DNA of 64,000 nt from Paenibacillus_E sp040812395 (GCF_040812395.1 NZ_JBFNXH010000006.1:248001-312000); one strand, 5' to 3'. Counted from the first letter of the stretch, positions 8,794 through 17,792 are shown. Notes: generated by a model from the letters alone, not told the origin. Made by a program: numbers and translations.

Positions 8794-9756
8794 ATGCGAA
8801 CGTTTCTAAAAGAAAAAACGATGATTTTCAATGATTTTCGCGAAGAAGTTTTTGGTCACTACCCTCAGGCCGTGATTGAAGAAGCCGTAGCTCGTCTGCT
8901 GGTTGAAATAAAAGGGATCAAGAAAATTCCTTACGAAACGATTACCAGCACCCTGTTAGGCGTGCTAAGCAAGACAGAAACCTATAATGTGATGACCACC
9001 CTCATGGAACTGCAAAAAAAGGTAAAGCACGATCCCGAGCTGCTCGCCAGCATGAAGGATCCCTCCTATAATGTGCATCGCACGATTGCCATGTCCATCT
9101 GCGGCATTTATGGAAGCGGCGCTATTTCCTTGTTCGGCTTCGTAGATTGCAAGTTCAGATTTTTCTTCCCAACCCGGCGTCCCAAATCCTTCATCTCCAA
9201 AGGCATTTGCGCCATTGTAGCGTCTACCGCAAGCGTCATTATTTCTGAGCATGTGAAAACAGACTATACAGAACGCAATCTCTCCTTACTCCAATCTAGA
9301 GGCGTGGCCCTAGATGATATGGTCGAAATCCTCGATCACTTGCAGCGTCCCTATAACCCGGACATGGAGCGCAGTCTATGCGAGGAACACATCCTCGCTG
9401 TGTTAAGGAAGCAGCAAACCTTCCATGCAATCCAACTCGCCATAAAAATCGATACAGCTGTTGAAAATGGAGAATTCAGCGAGCAGTATACACATACCGT
9501 CGGCCATGACGAGGGACTATTTGGCGTTGACGAAAGCATCGCTACAGCGATTCCTCTCATGTACGGTACTATCGCCCTGACCAACTTCGGGTTCCTGGAT
9601 AAGCAAAAAATCGGCATTATTTCTGAGCTCGACAGCGACCATACAGAAGGTAAATGCAATACATTTATCGATGATATTGTTTGCGGGGTCGTTGCCGCTG
9701 CCTGCGGGCGTCTCGCGCATAACAATACGCCTACTTATAGTAAGCCTCTTCAATGA
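8794..9756 (+). CDS. PgpA/YutG-like protein with two tandem PgpA-type halves
   Basis: 320 aa, about twice the usual size. Residues 165-310 match YutG, the phosphatidylglycerophosphatase A-like family: GVALDDMVEIL, GLFGVDESIA, MYGTIALTNFGFLDK, FIDDIVCGVVAAACGRLAHN. Residues 45-150 look like a second, diverged copy (NVHRTIAMSICGIYGSGAIS, LFGFVDCKF, then FISKGICAIVAST). In that first half the acidic residues (DES, DDI) are replaced (HRT, SKG), so it is probably not catalytic. Likely role: lipid phosphate metabolism, from family only. A single gene, divergent from gerM. Confidence 0.75.
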   Translation: MRTFLKEKTMIFNDFREEVFGHYPQAVIEEAVARLLVEIKGIKKIPYETITSTLLGVLSKTETYNVMTTLMELQKKVKHDPELLASMKDPSYNVHRTIAMSICGIYGSGAISLFGFVDCKFRFFFPTRRPKSFISKGICAIVASTASVIISEHVKTDYTERNLSLLQSRGVALDDMVEILDHLQRPYNPDMERSLCEEHILAVLRKQQTFHAIQLAIKIDTAVENGEFSEQYTHTVGHDEGLFGVDESIATAIPLMYGTIALTNFGFLDKQKIGIISELDSDHTEGKCNTFIDDIVCGVVAAACGRLAHNNTPTYSKPLQ

Positions 9757-10353
9757 GATCAGGAATTACGAGGATTGAAAAAGCATGGAATGAGCGCAGA
9801 TACGTGCAACCGCAACCTGTAGCGCCGCCGCATAGCAGCGGTCAAACCCCACTCGGCATGTAGCCAGCTCTCGTAAAACACCCTCCGCGAGGGAAAGCAT
9901 TGAGGGAGCCGGAGGAGCAACCGATGTTCAAGCAGCGTCGCCAGCATGGGGTAGACAAGGGATCATACTCCTGGCTCGGCTCGGTTCGGTGCGCTTAACT
10001 CGCGGAACAGCGGTACGCTATTTCACCGTAGAATCCCATTTAGGATGGTGAAAGGGAACTATGATGCGCTATTCCGGCATTTGTGAGCATTCCCCCCTCG
10101 ATTCTTGCAAATAACGCACTCACGTTCCGTGAAATCAACCTACAAGCCCAAATGGCTATCCATAGCGCACCGACGTTCCGCTCGTTCGGGCACCCGAAAT
10201 GAAATCATAAGCAAACGTCAACTTTCGCCCTGCGCAAAAAATGAGACTCTTCTCAAAAGTCATTTCTTGATTTTTGAGCCCCCACTCTGACATGAAATGC
10301 ATAAAATAAGGGGTAAACTTCGCTCACCCCAAACCCAAAACATATACATTCAT
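9757..10353. other. Intergenic region between convergent genes
   Basis: About 600 bp without a credible gene. It contains the first copy of the F-F-R-R repeat element (10004-10179), described separately. The small open frames here lack ribosome sites and family similarity. The 5' part (9760-10000) shows nothing that I recognise. Confidence 0.6.
10004..10179. repeat. F-F-R-R dispersed element, copy A
   Basis: Four 17-bp sites resembling GGAACTAYGRTGCGYTA: forward at 10004-10020 and 10055-10071, reverse at 10112-10128 and 10163-10179. Start-to-start distances are 51, 57 and 51 bp. The same layout occurs at 41099-41275 and 51662-51838. It lies between convergent genes. Confidence 0.85.
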
Positions 10354-10407
10354 ATATGTAAAAAGAAGCCTCCAAAACCGCTTATATAGTGGTTTTGAAG
10401 GCTTCTT
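10354..10407 (-). terminator. Rho-independent terminator of the MBL/methyltransferase genes
   Basis: AGAAGCCTCCAAAACC (10364-10379) pairs with GGTTTTGAAGGCTTCT (10391-10406), about 16 bp with one mismatch. An A-run on the left gives a U-tract on the minus strand, 60 bp after the hydrolase stop. Confidence 0.85.
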
Positions 10408-10469
10408 CGCACATAATTTGGGACTGGCTCGCTCGTTGCTAACCTTCATTTACTATCTATGCTAACCGA

Positions 10470-11441
10470 TTAAACGGCGATATAACGGACCTGCTCGGCA
10501 TCCGCCTCCAGCTGTCGGATGCGGCCCTCCGCTTCAAGCAAAATCAAATGCGCAATCGTCTCCGACAGCGCGAAGCGCATCTGGTGGATCGACAGCCGAT
10601 CGCCGAACGTGGTGCGGCATACTTCATATGCGGTAAGCAGCGCGCTCAGGTGCTGCTCCATGAGTACCAGCCGCTCATGGTGATGGCGCACCAGCTCCTC
10701 AGCGCGCGCAGCGAACCCCGCCCAAGGCTCCCGGTGCCCCGGGAAAGCCATCTTCACAGGCAGCCTGCTCATCTCCTGCAGGCTGCTGAGGTATGCGCCG
10801 AGCGGATTATCTTCCACCTGCGGGAGGAAGCTGACGTTCGGCGATATTTGCGGCAGGACGTGATCGCCGCAAAAAACTATCTCCGCCTCGGCGTCGTAGA
10901 AGATGAGATGACCCGCGGCATGGCCGGGGGTCTCGATCGCTTCGTACACGCGGTCCCCGAGGCGCACGGGCCCTTCGCCCAGCAGCGTGATCTGCGGCTG
11001 CGGGGAAACCATCGGGACGAAGCCCGCCATGTGCTTCGTCATCTCGTCCAGCCCGTCAGCCGGCAGGCCGTGACGGGCGAACAGCGTCAGGAGCAGCGCC
11101 GACATCGGCTGCTCCTCGCCCCACAGGAGCTGCACCTGACGCAGGCCGGTCTCCGAGAGGAGTACCGGCGCGCCCGTGCGCTCCTGGAACCACCCCGCCA
11201 TCCCGTAGTGGTCGGGATGGTGATGGGTGAGCACAATCTGCTCGATGTGCTCAAAAGCAATGCCGCGCTCCTGCAGCACCGTGAGCCAGAGCGCCTCCGC
11301 ATCCGGGGTGTGCAGCCCCGGATCGATGACCGTATACCCGTCGCTGCCGCGTACGAGATAGGCGTTGACCCATCGCAGCGGAAAAGGCAGCGGAACTTTA
11401 ACTTGAAGGATGTAATCGTTATGCTCGGTTACGATGTTCAT
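10470..11441 (-). CDS. MBL-fold metallohydrolase
   Basis: 323 aa. Metallo-beta-lactamase fold with THHHPDHYGMAG (residues 72-83), IETPGHAAGHLIFYD (about 168), FCGDHVL and FPGHREPW. These supply the usual zinc ligands. An extra C-terminal helical region (230-323), as in the GloB/LACTB2 group, may bind substrate. AAGGATG lies 11 bases upstream. It starts 11 bp after a methyltransferase gene ends and ends at a strong terminator. The substrate is unknown. Confidence 0.85.
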   Translation of the reverse strand: MNIVTEHNDYILQVKVPLPFPLRWVNAYLVRGSDGYTVIDPGLHTPDAEALWLTVLQERGIAFEHIEQIVLTHHHPDHYGMAGWFQERTGAPVLLSETGLRQVQLLWGEEQPMSALLLTLFARHGLPADGLDEMTKHMAGFVPMVSPQPQITLLGEGPVRLGDRVYEAIETPGHAAGHLIFYDAEAEIVFCGDHVLPQISPNVSFLPQVEDNPLGAYLSSLQEMSRLPVKMAFPGHREPWAGFAARAEELVRHHHERLVLMEQHLSALLTAYEVCRTTFGDRLSIHQMRFALSETIAHLILLEAEGRIRQLEADAEQVRYIAV

Positions 11442-11451
11442 TTTGTGCTGC

Positions 11452-12213
11452 TCATCCTTCCTTATGTCCTACAAAAATCATCCGGCTGGATGCTTCCGCA
11501 TCATAAGCCTGCCCGTCATAACCGCCATAGACATGGTCGATATGCAGTCCGGCTTTGCCCAGCATCGCTTCAAAAGCTGCGCGCTCATACAGCTTCACCT
11601 GCTCCAGATACTCGCGGTCAGGAGCGCCCTCCTGCGAAATCGTAATTCGTTTGCGCACACAGCCGTCTTCAATGCGTCTGGACTCCCGAATCAGATTGCC
11701 GTCCTCCGATCTCTCCGAGCTGGGAACGAGATGAGTCTTCACATGAATGGGGTTCAGGAAATCAACGATAAATTTCCCGTTAGCTTTTAGCAAACGATTC
11801 ATTTCGTAGAAGACCTTCTCATTTTCTTCATCCTCATCAAAATACCCAAACGACGTAAACAAATTAACGACCGCATCAAACGTATGTTCAAGCGGCACCT
11901 CGCGCATATCGCCGCGCAGCCACTTCACCTGCTTGCCCGTGTCACGTGAGATCGCATCACTCAGCAGCACCTCCGACAAATCGACCCCCGTCACCTTGTA
12001 GCCAAACTCAGACAGCGCCATCGAATGCCGTCCCATGCCGCAGCATAAATCCAATACTTCCGCACCCTGCGGGATGTGAAGCCAGTCCATCATTTTTTTC
12101 ACTTCATGGTAAGCGCCCTGCAAATCTCTATGCTTATAAACCAGTAAATAATCGTTCCCGAAACTTTCCTGATACCATGCCGTTTTACTTTCGCCATTTA
12201 CATGTAAATTCAT
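11452..12213 (-). CDS. Class I SAM-dependent methyltransferase
   Basis: 253 aa. Motif I is VLDLCCGMGRHSMAL (about residue 53), followed by VTGVDLSEVLL, then WLRGDMREVPLEHTFDAVVNLFTSFGYFDED and LLKANGKFIVDFLNP. This is the cytosolic Rossmann-type methyltransferase fold. Substrate unknown. It is the likely first gene of a two-gene unit with the MBL hydrolase and follows the DUF6483-like gene on the same strand. Confidence 0.85.
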   Translation of the reverse strand: MNLHVNGESKTAWYQESFGNDYLLVYKHRDLQGAYHEVKKMMDWLHIPQGAEVLDLCCGMGRHSMALSEFGYKVTGVDLSEVLLSDAISRDTGKQVKWLRGDMREVPLEHTFDAVVNLFTSFGYFDEDEENEKVFYEMNRLLKANGKFIVDFLNPIHVKTHLVPSSERSEDGNLIRESRRIEDGCVRKRITISQEGAPDREYLEQVKLYERAAFEAMLGKAGLHIDHVYGGYDGQAYDAEASSRMIFVGHKEG

Positions 12214-12236
12214 TGGTCACCTATCCAATAATTAAA

Positions 12237-12926
12237 TTATAATATTTGCCTATTTTGCAGCAAACGAAGGCCTTCCTCCGCCTCTTCCTTGCTAAAATTA
12301 CCAGCGAACAATATCGTTTCTTCCGTGTCCAAAAGTCGCTCATAAAATAAAATGCCGTGTGCTTTCGCTAGCTCCGCACGTCCCGGATAATCATCCATAA
12401 AATGGAATATTATATCCTCCGCTTTAGCATACTCGCCCTGTGATTCATAATAACCGAAAAGCCGCAGCATAATTTGCTCAGGTAAGACCCATGACTGCAA
12501 CCGTTCCAAGCTCTGCGCAATTCGCAGCGACGCCTCCTTGCTCATATCAGGATCCTCGATCGAAGGAGTCGCAACGAGAAGCAATACTAGATCCAATGAT
12601 TTTAGATAAGAGACGTAAGCATCATTAAACTGCTCGTTCTGCCGATACATGTCCCCATTGCCCATAAACAAGTCGCCGAGAACCAAGGCTTTACCGGTAT
12701 CCGTATTGCCCTGATAAGTCAACAGCTCCAAAATATCCTTGCTGGACAAGGCCAAGAGCGACCTCACATTCAGTCCCAGCAAATGACGGCTTGCCTCATC
12801 TAATAATTGCTGAGCGTCGCCGATAGGGATGTGCTCCTTGTTAAACAATATCCGATGCAGCACCACTGTCATTTGCTCGATTTGCCGCATAAAATAGTCA
12901 CGTCTGAACAAAAGAGAATCCCCCAT
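12237..12926 (-). CDS. DUF6483-like protein (intact copy)
   Basis: 229 aa soluble helical protein starting MGDSLLFRRDYFMRQIEQM; probably the DUF6483 family, which has no known function. The middle and C-terminal parts look TPR-like (LGDLFMGNGDMYRQNEQFNDAYVSYL, MLRLFGYYESQGEYAKAEDI). The first 75 codons are duplicated at 18151-18377. In the ancestral arrangement this gene was probably divergent from gerE. Confidence 0.7.
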   Translation of the reverse strand: MGDSLLFRRDYFMRQIEQMTVVLHRILFNKEHIPIGDAQQLLDEASRHLLGLNVRSLLALSSKDILELLTYQGNTDTGKALVLGDLFMGNGDMYRQNEQFNDAYVSYLKSLDLVLLLVATPSIEDPDMSKEASLRIAQSLERLQSWVLPEQIMLRLFGYYESQGEYAKAEDIIFHFMDDYPGRAELAKAHGILFYERLLDTEETILFAGNFSKEEAEEGLRLLQNRQIL

Positions 12927-13202
12927 CCTCCGAAAAAATGCCTCTTTTCAGCTTACCATGCATCTGGATGAAACTCAAAAGCAGATATCGCCCATTTTTC
13001 CTCATAACCTTGTATTTCCCAATACCCGAGCAAGGAGGGGTGACACACATCCATGGGCAGCGACCACAAAAACAAATTTCTACTTACGAACCGCGAACGA
13101 GAAGTATTCGAACTTTTGGTGCAGGACAAAACGACTAAGGATATCGCGCAGCAGCTTTCCATAAGCGAAAAGACTGTGAGAAATCACATTTCCAATGTGA
13201 TG
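12700..13202. repeat. Duplicated DUF6483-gerE junction, left copy
   Basis: 503 bp from codon ~75 of the DUF6483-like gene through the intergenic region into gerE codon 50. It is about 95% identical by eye to 18151-18707. It differs by scattered substitutions and by lacking 54 bp of the intergenic region that carries the sigma-K promoter. Confidence 0.85.
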
Positions 13203-13226
13203 TGGTTTAAAACACACACATTCTAA
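13053..13226 (+). pseudogene. gerE: Truncated gerE (left copy)
   Basis: 57 codons. Residues 1-50 are those of the intact GerE at 18558 (one substitution, F36S); after Met50 the frame runs into unrelated WFKTHTF and stops. This removes the end of the LuxR-type recognition helix and the dimerisation helix. The same AAGGAGGGGTGA ribosome site is present, but the sigma-K promoter region is missing. The last eight homologous codons differ from the intact gene only at synonymous positions. Confidence 0.85.
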
Positions 13227-13360
13227 AATGTCTGAAATTCTTGATTTCATTGGGTTTTTGGGTAGTGTGGATTGGTCGGCATTGAGTCAGCTGAAATCGT
13301 GATTTAGCGAAGGAATGAACTATTCGGTTTTGCCAGTAGGTAAGATAAATTTTCAGAAAT

Positions 13361-13394
13361 AAAAAATCCCCCACCAGCCAAAAGCCAGTGGGGG
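13361..13394 (-). terminator. Terminator after the beta-helix gene
   Basis: CCCCCAC (13368-13374) pairs with GTGGGGG (13388-13394), loop CAGCCAAAAGCCA. A six-base A-run on the left makes the U-tract on the minus strand, just after the stop at 13400. Confidence 0.85.
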
Positions 13395-13399
13395 CTATA

Positions 13400-15268
13400 T
13401 TAAAACTCTACCTTGAAAATTCCATCGCGTTTGTTGTCATTTGGATATTTTTCATAAAAGTCAACAGTAGACCCAGATATAAGTATATTTTTTAATATTA
13501 ATTTTTTTGCTTGGGCTTCGATTGCCTTAGTGTTTCCAATCGTCTTTAATACTATATTTACTAAAGTAATACTATCATGCAATTCTTTTATAAATATGGG
13601 CAAGCTCGCTTTAATCCTTCCTCCGCTCACCAATAAATTCATGTCAAACTCTAGAGGAAGAGTACCATCACTTCTAACCCCTAATCCTATTCCATTTTGG
13701 CTTAAGTTCTCAGTATCGGGATTATAAATAAAAATGTCTTTGGGTTGATACTGCCCTTCAATCTTAATACTATAGTTTCCATAATCTCGAATAACGGGAT
13801 TGTTTACAGTAATACTTCTACAATTTTGTTTAATAACCAGTGCTCCATCGGATGCCCCAACTAGATTCGTTAATCTATTGGGGTAAGTTGTAACATTCAC
13901 ACATGATAAAAATTCAAGACATTGATCGTTTGCATCAACAATGTGTGCTGTTACATCTATATTATGACATTCCGAAAATTGTACTGCTTCATTTCTGTTG
14001 CCGGTTCTAGCTACGTAATCCCAAGTACACCCAGTTGTGCTAACTCCTTTATCACTAATATTTACCCCAACGCCAGTTGGTGCTGCGCTACCCGAGACAC
14101 CTGGCTCTTTACAAATATATATTTTTGTATCTAACTGATCCGACTTTACAACATCATTAACTTCATATGCTTTTCCAGGAGTCCAGTCTTTGTTAATTGT
14201 CATTATATCTCTATAGACTTGACATGCACCTATCGAGTTATAATTAACGATTAGATTACGGCTACCGTAGATAATTGAATCACTGTATGTTGAACTATTA
14301 AAGTGAGCATTAATAGTCCCTTGTTGCAACCCATTTCCTCGTAATGCTTTGTCACCTGGGATTCTACCGACCTTTGTAGCATAATAATTCACCGAAAAAT
14401 TGTTGCAATCATTCATTAACAATCCCAATAAAGCTTTTAGATTCGTTGCTCTAATTTCTGCACTGAAATCAGCACATTGGTTAAATGCGATTCCACTTCC
14501 ATATGCACTTCTACTTCCCTCCAAGGCTATATCAATGCTACCACCCACACAATGATTAATAATAAATCCGCCACCTGATGAAGATATAAAGTTCCCATTG
14601 ATATTTAATCGGTACGGATACTTTATCTTTGTTACTGTAACATTCGGAGTATATGTCCCCACGTATTTCCACGAAACACCACCAACACCATCTGAAATAC
14701 TATCACCATTTCCACTAGGAGCAGTATCTTTCGATATTCCTATTTGCAGCGATTCATATACCTTGTTTGTGTCACTATAAACTCTTTCACCACTTATGTA
14801 TGAAGTATTAGGTTGCCATGCCCTATATTTGGTAAAATTGAAATTAATCTGTCTATCCAAAATTACTTTACCATCAGATTTGACACTTTCAACTCGCGCC
14901 ACTGCCTTTCCAAATGTATATCTCGCAACAGGATATTCAGCACTAATTGCGCCAGCAATTTCAACATAGTCTCCAGCCCCATAAGGAATAGGATTAGGTA
15001 GAGGACTTATAAACTTAAAGAAGTTGTCGCCATCCAAGATATCTTCTATTGGATAAGGTGTATCCATGGCACTATCAAATACAAATCCAAAATCTCCTGC
15101 GAACTCTACTTTTCCATCACTTTTAAAACTAACATTAATGTCAGTAATTAAAATATTTGAACCCAAAGTATATTTACCTGATGGAAAAATTAGTTCTACG
15201 CTTTGTCCAGATTTCCCTTGTAAAGCTGAGTTGATATTACTGATATCGGTGACCACAATGCTGCTCAT
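13400..15268 (-). CDS. Beta-helix protein, tailspike-like, with two W-x-P modules
   Basis: 622 aa, no signal peptide. The N-terminal segment (SSIVVTDISNINSALQGKSG) and long stretches of short repeated beta strands indicate a right-handed parallel beta-helix as in phage tailspikes and pectate lyases. Two inserted modules (about 150-205 and 361-422) share WxPxxxY....V and end in W-x-Y-V, like small carbohydrate-binding modules. AAAAGGAGTGG precedes the ATG. AT-rich compared with neighbours; lies in the foreign segment between the two gerE copies. It could be a phage tail protein or a surface glycan hydrolase. Confidence 0.7.
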   Translation of the reverse strand: MSSIVVTDISNINSALQGKSGQSVELIFPSGKYTLGSNILITDINVSFKSDGKVEFAGDFGFVFDSAMDTPYPIEDILDGDNFFKFISPLPNPIPYGAGDYVEIAGAISAEYPVARYTFGKAVARVESVKSDGKVILDRQINFNFTKYRAWQPNTSYISGERVYSDTNKVYESLQIGISKDTAPSGNGDSISDGVGGVSWKYVGTYTPNVTVTKIKYPYRLNINGNFISSSGGGFIINHCVGGSIDIALEGSRSAYGSGIAFNQCADFSAEIRATNLKALLGLLMNDCNNFSVNYYATKVGRIPGDKALRGNGLQQGTINAHFNSSTYSDSIIYGSRNLIVNYNSIGACQVYRDIMTINKDWTPGKAYEVNDVVKSDQLDTKIYICKEPGVSGSAAPTGVGVNISDKGVSTTGCTWDYVARTGNRNEAVQFSECHNIDVTAHIVDANDQCLEFLSCVNVTTYPNRLTNLVGASDGALVIKQNCRSITVNNPVIRDYGNYSIKIEGQYQPKDIFIYNPDTENLSQNGIGLGVRSDGTLPLEFDMNLLVSGGRIKASLPIFIKELHDSITLVNIVLKTIGNTKAIEAQAKKLILKNILISGSTVDFYEKYPNDNKRDGIFKVEF

Positions 15269-15304
15269 TTTTCACCACTCCTTTTGGATATTATTTACAT
15301 TTAA

Positions 15305-15332
15305 ATTATACACTATTTTCCACTTTTATCAT
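15305..15332 (-). promoter_or_regulatory. Possible sigma-A promoter of the beta-helix gene
   Basis: On the minus strand ATGATA, 16 bases, TATAAT. The -10 is perfect and the -35 is 4 of 6. It lies about 37 bp before the start codon. Confidence 0.4.
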
Positions 15333-15472
15333 ATTCAAGGCGTTGTTCGTGATAAGAGTTAAGTATAAAATAAAAAGGGTGCTGTCTATCCATGTCACCA
15401 AGCTCTTTATCCGAATGCCTGTGAGCGCCTGAATGCTCTTTAACTGAGCCTCGTAGTCCATCGCCATTTTGA

Positions 15473-15595
15473 AGTGGGAGCCGCTCCGATTTACAAGTAG
15501 GAGGATCCGTTGACCTTCGTAATGGAATTATAATATATGCGTCCGACGCTCCCTATGATATCAGTGATGAAGCTTTGGCTCCGTACGATGAGTAA
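15473..15595 (+). pseudogene. 3' remnant of an unidentified gene
   Basis: The 428-bp gap between the beta-helix and Tat-protein genes holds a start-less open frame whose C-terminus reads RNGIIIYASDAPYDISDEAL, followed 25 bp later by a good plus-strand terminator. This looks like the tail of a deleted gene. On the other strand a short piece (MAMDYEAQLKSIQALTGIRI) is also open. Neither could be assigned. Confidence 0.3.
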
Positions 15596-15620
15596 TTAAA
15601 GGATCCCGATATCTACGAGA

Positions 15621-15648
15621 AGCCCGAGGAAACCATCCCCGGGCTTTT
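15621..15648 (+). terminator. Orphan terminator
   Basis: AGCCCGAGG pairs with CCCCGGGCT (one mismatch), followed by TTTT. It follows the gene remnant ending at 15595, not an intact gene. Confidence 0.7.
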
Positions 15649-15696
15649 AGGCATTTCCAATCTTTTGTATCAACTACGTATTGCTTAAAGTATTTA

Positions 15697-16047
15697 TTAA
15701 CACTCCCCTATGAGCGCCAAAAATACGTATATTACTGGAGACAATATTAGGTTTGTTTGAAGGTTCTCTATATTAATGTTCATTGAATTACCGCTAGTGT
15801 TATTAAGGGATGTTTTTATTAATGCCAAAAAGCTATCGGCTTTATGTTGAAGATTTAATCTTATACCCTTAATTTGTAGCCTTATGGCAACACTTGTTGT
15901 TGACACTCCATAGGTATTACCTGTGACAGTTTGAGCAGACACGTTAACCGGATCCAATATTTTCTTGCCTGCAACCAAAGCAATTCCAGCTGCACTGACA
16001 CCAGCAATGAATTTCCTTCTTGATAAACCCTTGTCCTTTTCTTCCAC
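15697..16047 (-). CDS. Small protein with a Tat (twin-arginine) signal
   Basis: 116 aa. GAGGAGG about 8 bases before a GTG at 16047 sets the start; the longer frame to 16137 runs through a terminator-like hairpin. The N-terminus MEEKDKGLSRRKFIAGVSAA carries the SRRxF twin-arginine motif followed by a hydrophobic stretch and AQT, so export in folded form is predicted. The mature part (about 78 aa) has no recognisable domain. AT-rich, in the foreign segment. Confidence 0.6.
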   Translation of the reverse strand: MEEKDKGLSRRKFIAGVSAAGIALVAGKKILDPVNVSAQTVTGNTYGVSTTSVAIRLQIKGIRLNLQHKADSFLALIKTSLNNTSGNSMNINIENLQTNLILSPVIYVFLALIGEC

Positions 16048-16110
16048 AAACAATCCCTCCTCGATACTATTCGTATCAACAATACCATCTACTGGGATTT
16101 TTTGTATATT

Positions 16111-16157
16111 AAAGAGTAGAGCCCTAAGAGAGAGCACTCCTTAGGGCTTTACTCTTT
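16111..16157. terminator. Bidirectional terminator-like hairpin
   Basis: AAAGAGTAGAGCCCTAAG (16111-16128) pairs with CTTAGGGCTTTACTCTTT (16140-16157), 17 of 18 positions. It lies between the Calx-beta gene and the Tat-signal gene, so it either ends the upstream transcript or is in the 5' leader of the small gene. Confidence 0.6.
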
Positions 16158-16270
16158 TATTGATCGATCATTTCGTCTGGAAGCTTAACTGAGAGTTTCC
16201 CAGTGATATCATGACATAAAAATACCCTAGCCCTACTGCTATTTAAGCAACAAGACAAGGGTTATGATTT

Positions 16271-17686
16271 TTAATCATCGTCACGAATAGCAATAAATAC
16301 TTTGTTCGTTTCCTCACTTGCTAGAAATTCTTGGGGCCCTGTAAGTCTTATAGAAAACGATTTGAATAATTCCTTTTTGGTGTCATTCACAAGTTTTACA
16401 GTTATGGTTTTTTTTACTTCATCTCCGGCGAAAGTCAGCGTACCACTGTTAGTAATATAATCAGAGCCTGGATACGCCGTATCAGCCACTGTTGTGTAGT
16501 TCACAGAAATTTGCCCATAATCGCCTCCTGTCCGGTATACATTTACTGTTACAGTATCGGCAGATTCATCAGCCCAAATTAATGCTGATTTGAAATCGAA
16601 CTTAATTTTTCCTCCGGAATCAGTAAGTAAAAATTTAAATAACTTCCCGGAATCAAGTACATAGTACCAATTTTCATCATCCAATTTGATCATTTGTGCA
16701 GTATAGGGCGATAAATCTATCAGTCTCAAGTTTAATCCTTTTCCGTAATACCTCTTATCACCAACTTTTATAATGACCTCACCATCTTCTGAAAAACCCT
16801 CAATATGCGCTTTTGACCATGAATGATCACTAAAAGAATAATTTATACCATACTCAAGTGGGCAAAATATTTCAACCCGGTACCCCCTTGAATAGACATA
16901 ACAATTGTTACTCAGTTTGTGTTCTTCATAGTCGAAGTTTTGATATGTAATTCCACTCTGAATTTTAAGTTCATTTTTTTGAAAGTCGTATTTATATAAA
17001 ATTACATCAAAGGAATTACTGTAATGGCGCTCATCACTAAAAAATAATTTATTTCCATAAAAAATGCTTCCAAAATTAAAATTTTGATATTCAGAGGCAT
17101 TCACTTGAGTAACTTTAGTTTGACCATTGGTAAAGTAAACTACGACTACTCCTTGCTCATTTACATAAGCCACGTTACCATCTTTAGAAACATAGGCATT
17201 TTCATATTTGGAATTATATCCATTTTCACTCGAAACATTTTTCAAACTGTTACTATTTGTGTCTAGTACCCAAATTTGAATAGGATCATTATACTGCCTT
17301 GTAACGAAGGTGATATACGTGCCATTTTTTTGAATAAACTGGCCCACATTTTCGTTTAGAACAGTTTGGATTACACCATTCTTCCACGAATATAAGCTTG
17401 AGTTTGCCACATACACAACTCCACTACCTGTTAAATATCCTTTTTGTGCATAAGTTGCACTAATTACGGTATCTTGCCCAGTAATTATATCTCTAAGGTG
17501 TAATGAACTGTTTGCATTGTTCGAGTATAAAATTCTAGTCGTATCAAAATCTACGATGGTCCCTGGAACTGATGCGATTTCTACGGATTGAGCTTTTGCT
17601 ACAGATGACAATCCAAGAAGAAGGAACATGAATAAACCTAAAAACAACATGGAACGAAGTAAACTCTTGTTTGCGGAGACAAGCAT
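16271..17686 (-). CDS. Secreted protein with beta-propeller-like region and Calx-beta domain
   Basis: 471 aa. AAGGAGTGAGAAA before the ATG at 17686 sets the start; the frame to 17761 is rejected. Signal peptide: basic start, hydrophobic core FLGLFMFLLLGL, cleavage after AKA. About 35-350 shows repeated strands with YxxxG and W motifs resembling a six-bladed TolB-like propeller. The C-terminal 100 residues form a Calx-beta domain (NVYRTGGDYGQISVNYTT, AYPGSDY, GTLTFAGDE, FSIRLTGP). Extracellular adhesion or binding role is inferred. AT-rich; in the foreign segment. Confidence 0.7.
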   Translation of the reverse strand: MLVSANKSLLRSMLFLGLFMFLLLGLSSVAKAQSVEIASVPGTIVDFDTTRILYSNNANSSLHLRDIITGQDTVISATYAQKGYLTGSGVVYVANSSLYSWKNGVIQTVLNENVGQFIQKNGTYITFVTRQYNDPIQIWVLDTNSNSLKNVSSENGYNSKYENAYVSKDGNVAYVNEQGVVVVYFTNGQTKVTQVNASEYQNFNFGSIFYGNKLFFSDERHYSNSFDVILYKYDFQKNELKIQSGITYQNFDYEEHKLSNNCYVYSRGYRVEIFCPLEYGINYSFSDHSWSKAHIEGFSEDGEVIIKVGDKRYYGKGLNLRLIDLSPYTAQMIKLDDENWYYVLDSGKLFKFLLTDSGGKIKFDFKSALIWADESADTVTVNVYRTGGDYGQISVNYTTVADTAYPGSDYITNSGTLTFAGDEVKKTITVKLVNDTKKELFKSFSIRLTGPQEFLASEETNKVFIAIRDDD

Positions 17687-17792
17687 TTTCTCACTCCTTA
17701 AAATGGAATATTTTGTAATTGAAACAAATCGTATCATATCATTAATCTTATTTGTAGACAAGGGATAGTAGGCTCAAATTTACTTCTGGTGA

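Noticed and set aside
9759..10290. Short open frames at 9759-9947 and 10105-10290
   Set aside because: No ribosome sites, no family similarity, and the second covers part of the repeat element.
10548..11645. 365-codon plus-strand frame opposite the MBL gene
   Set aside because: It is the antisense shadow of a GC-rich gene with clear catalytic motifs; its protein has no recognisable features.
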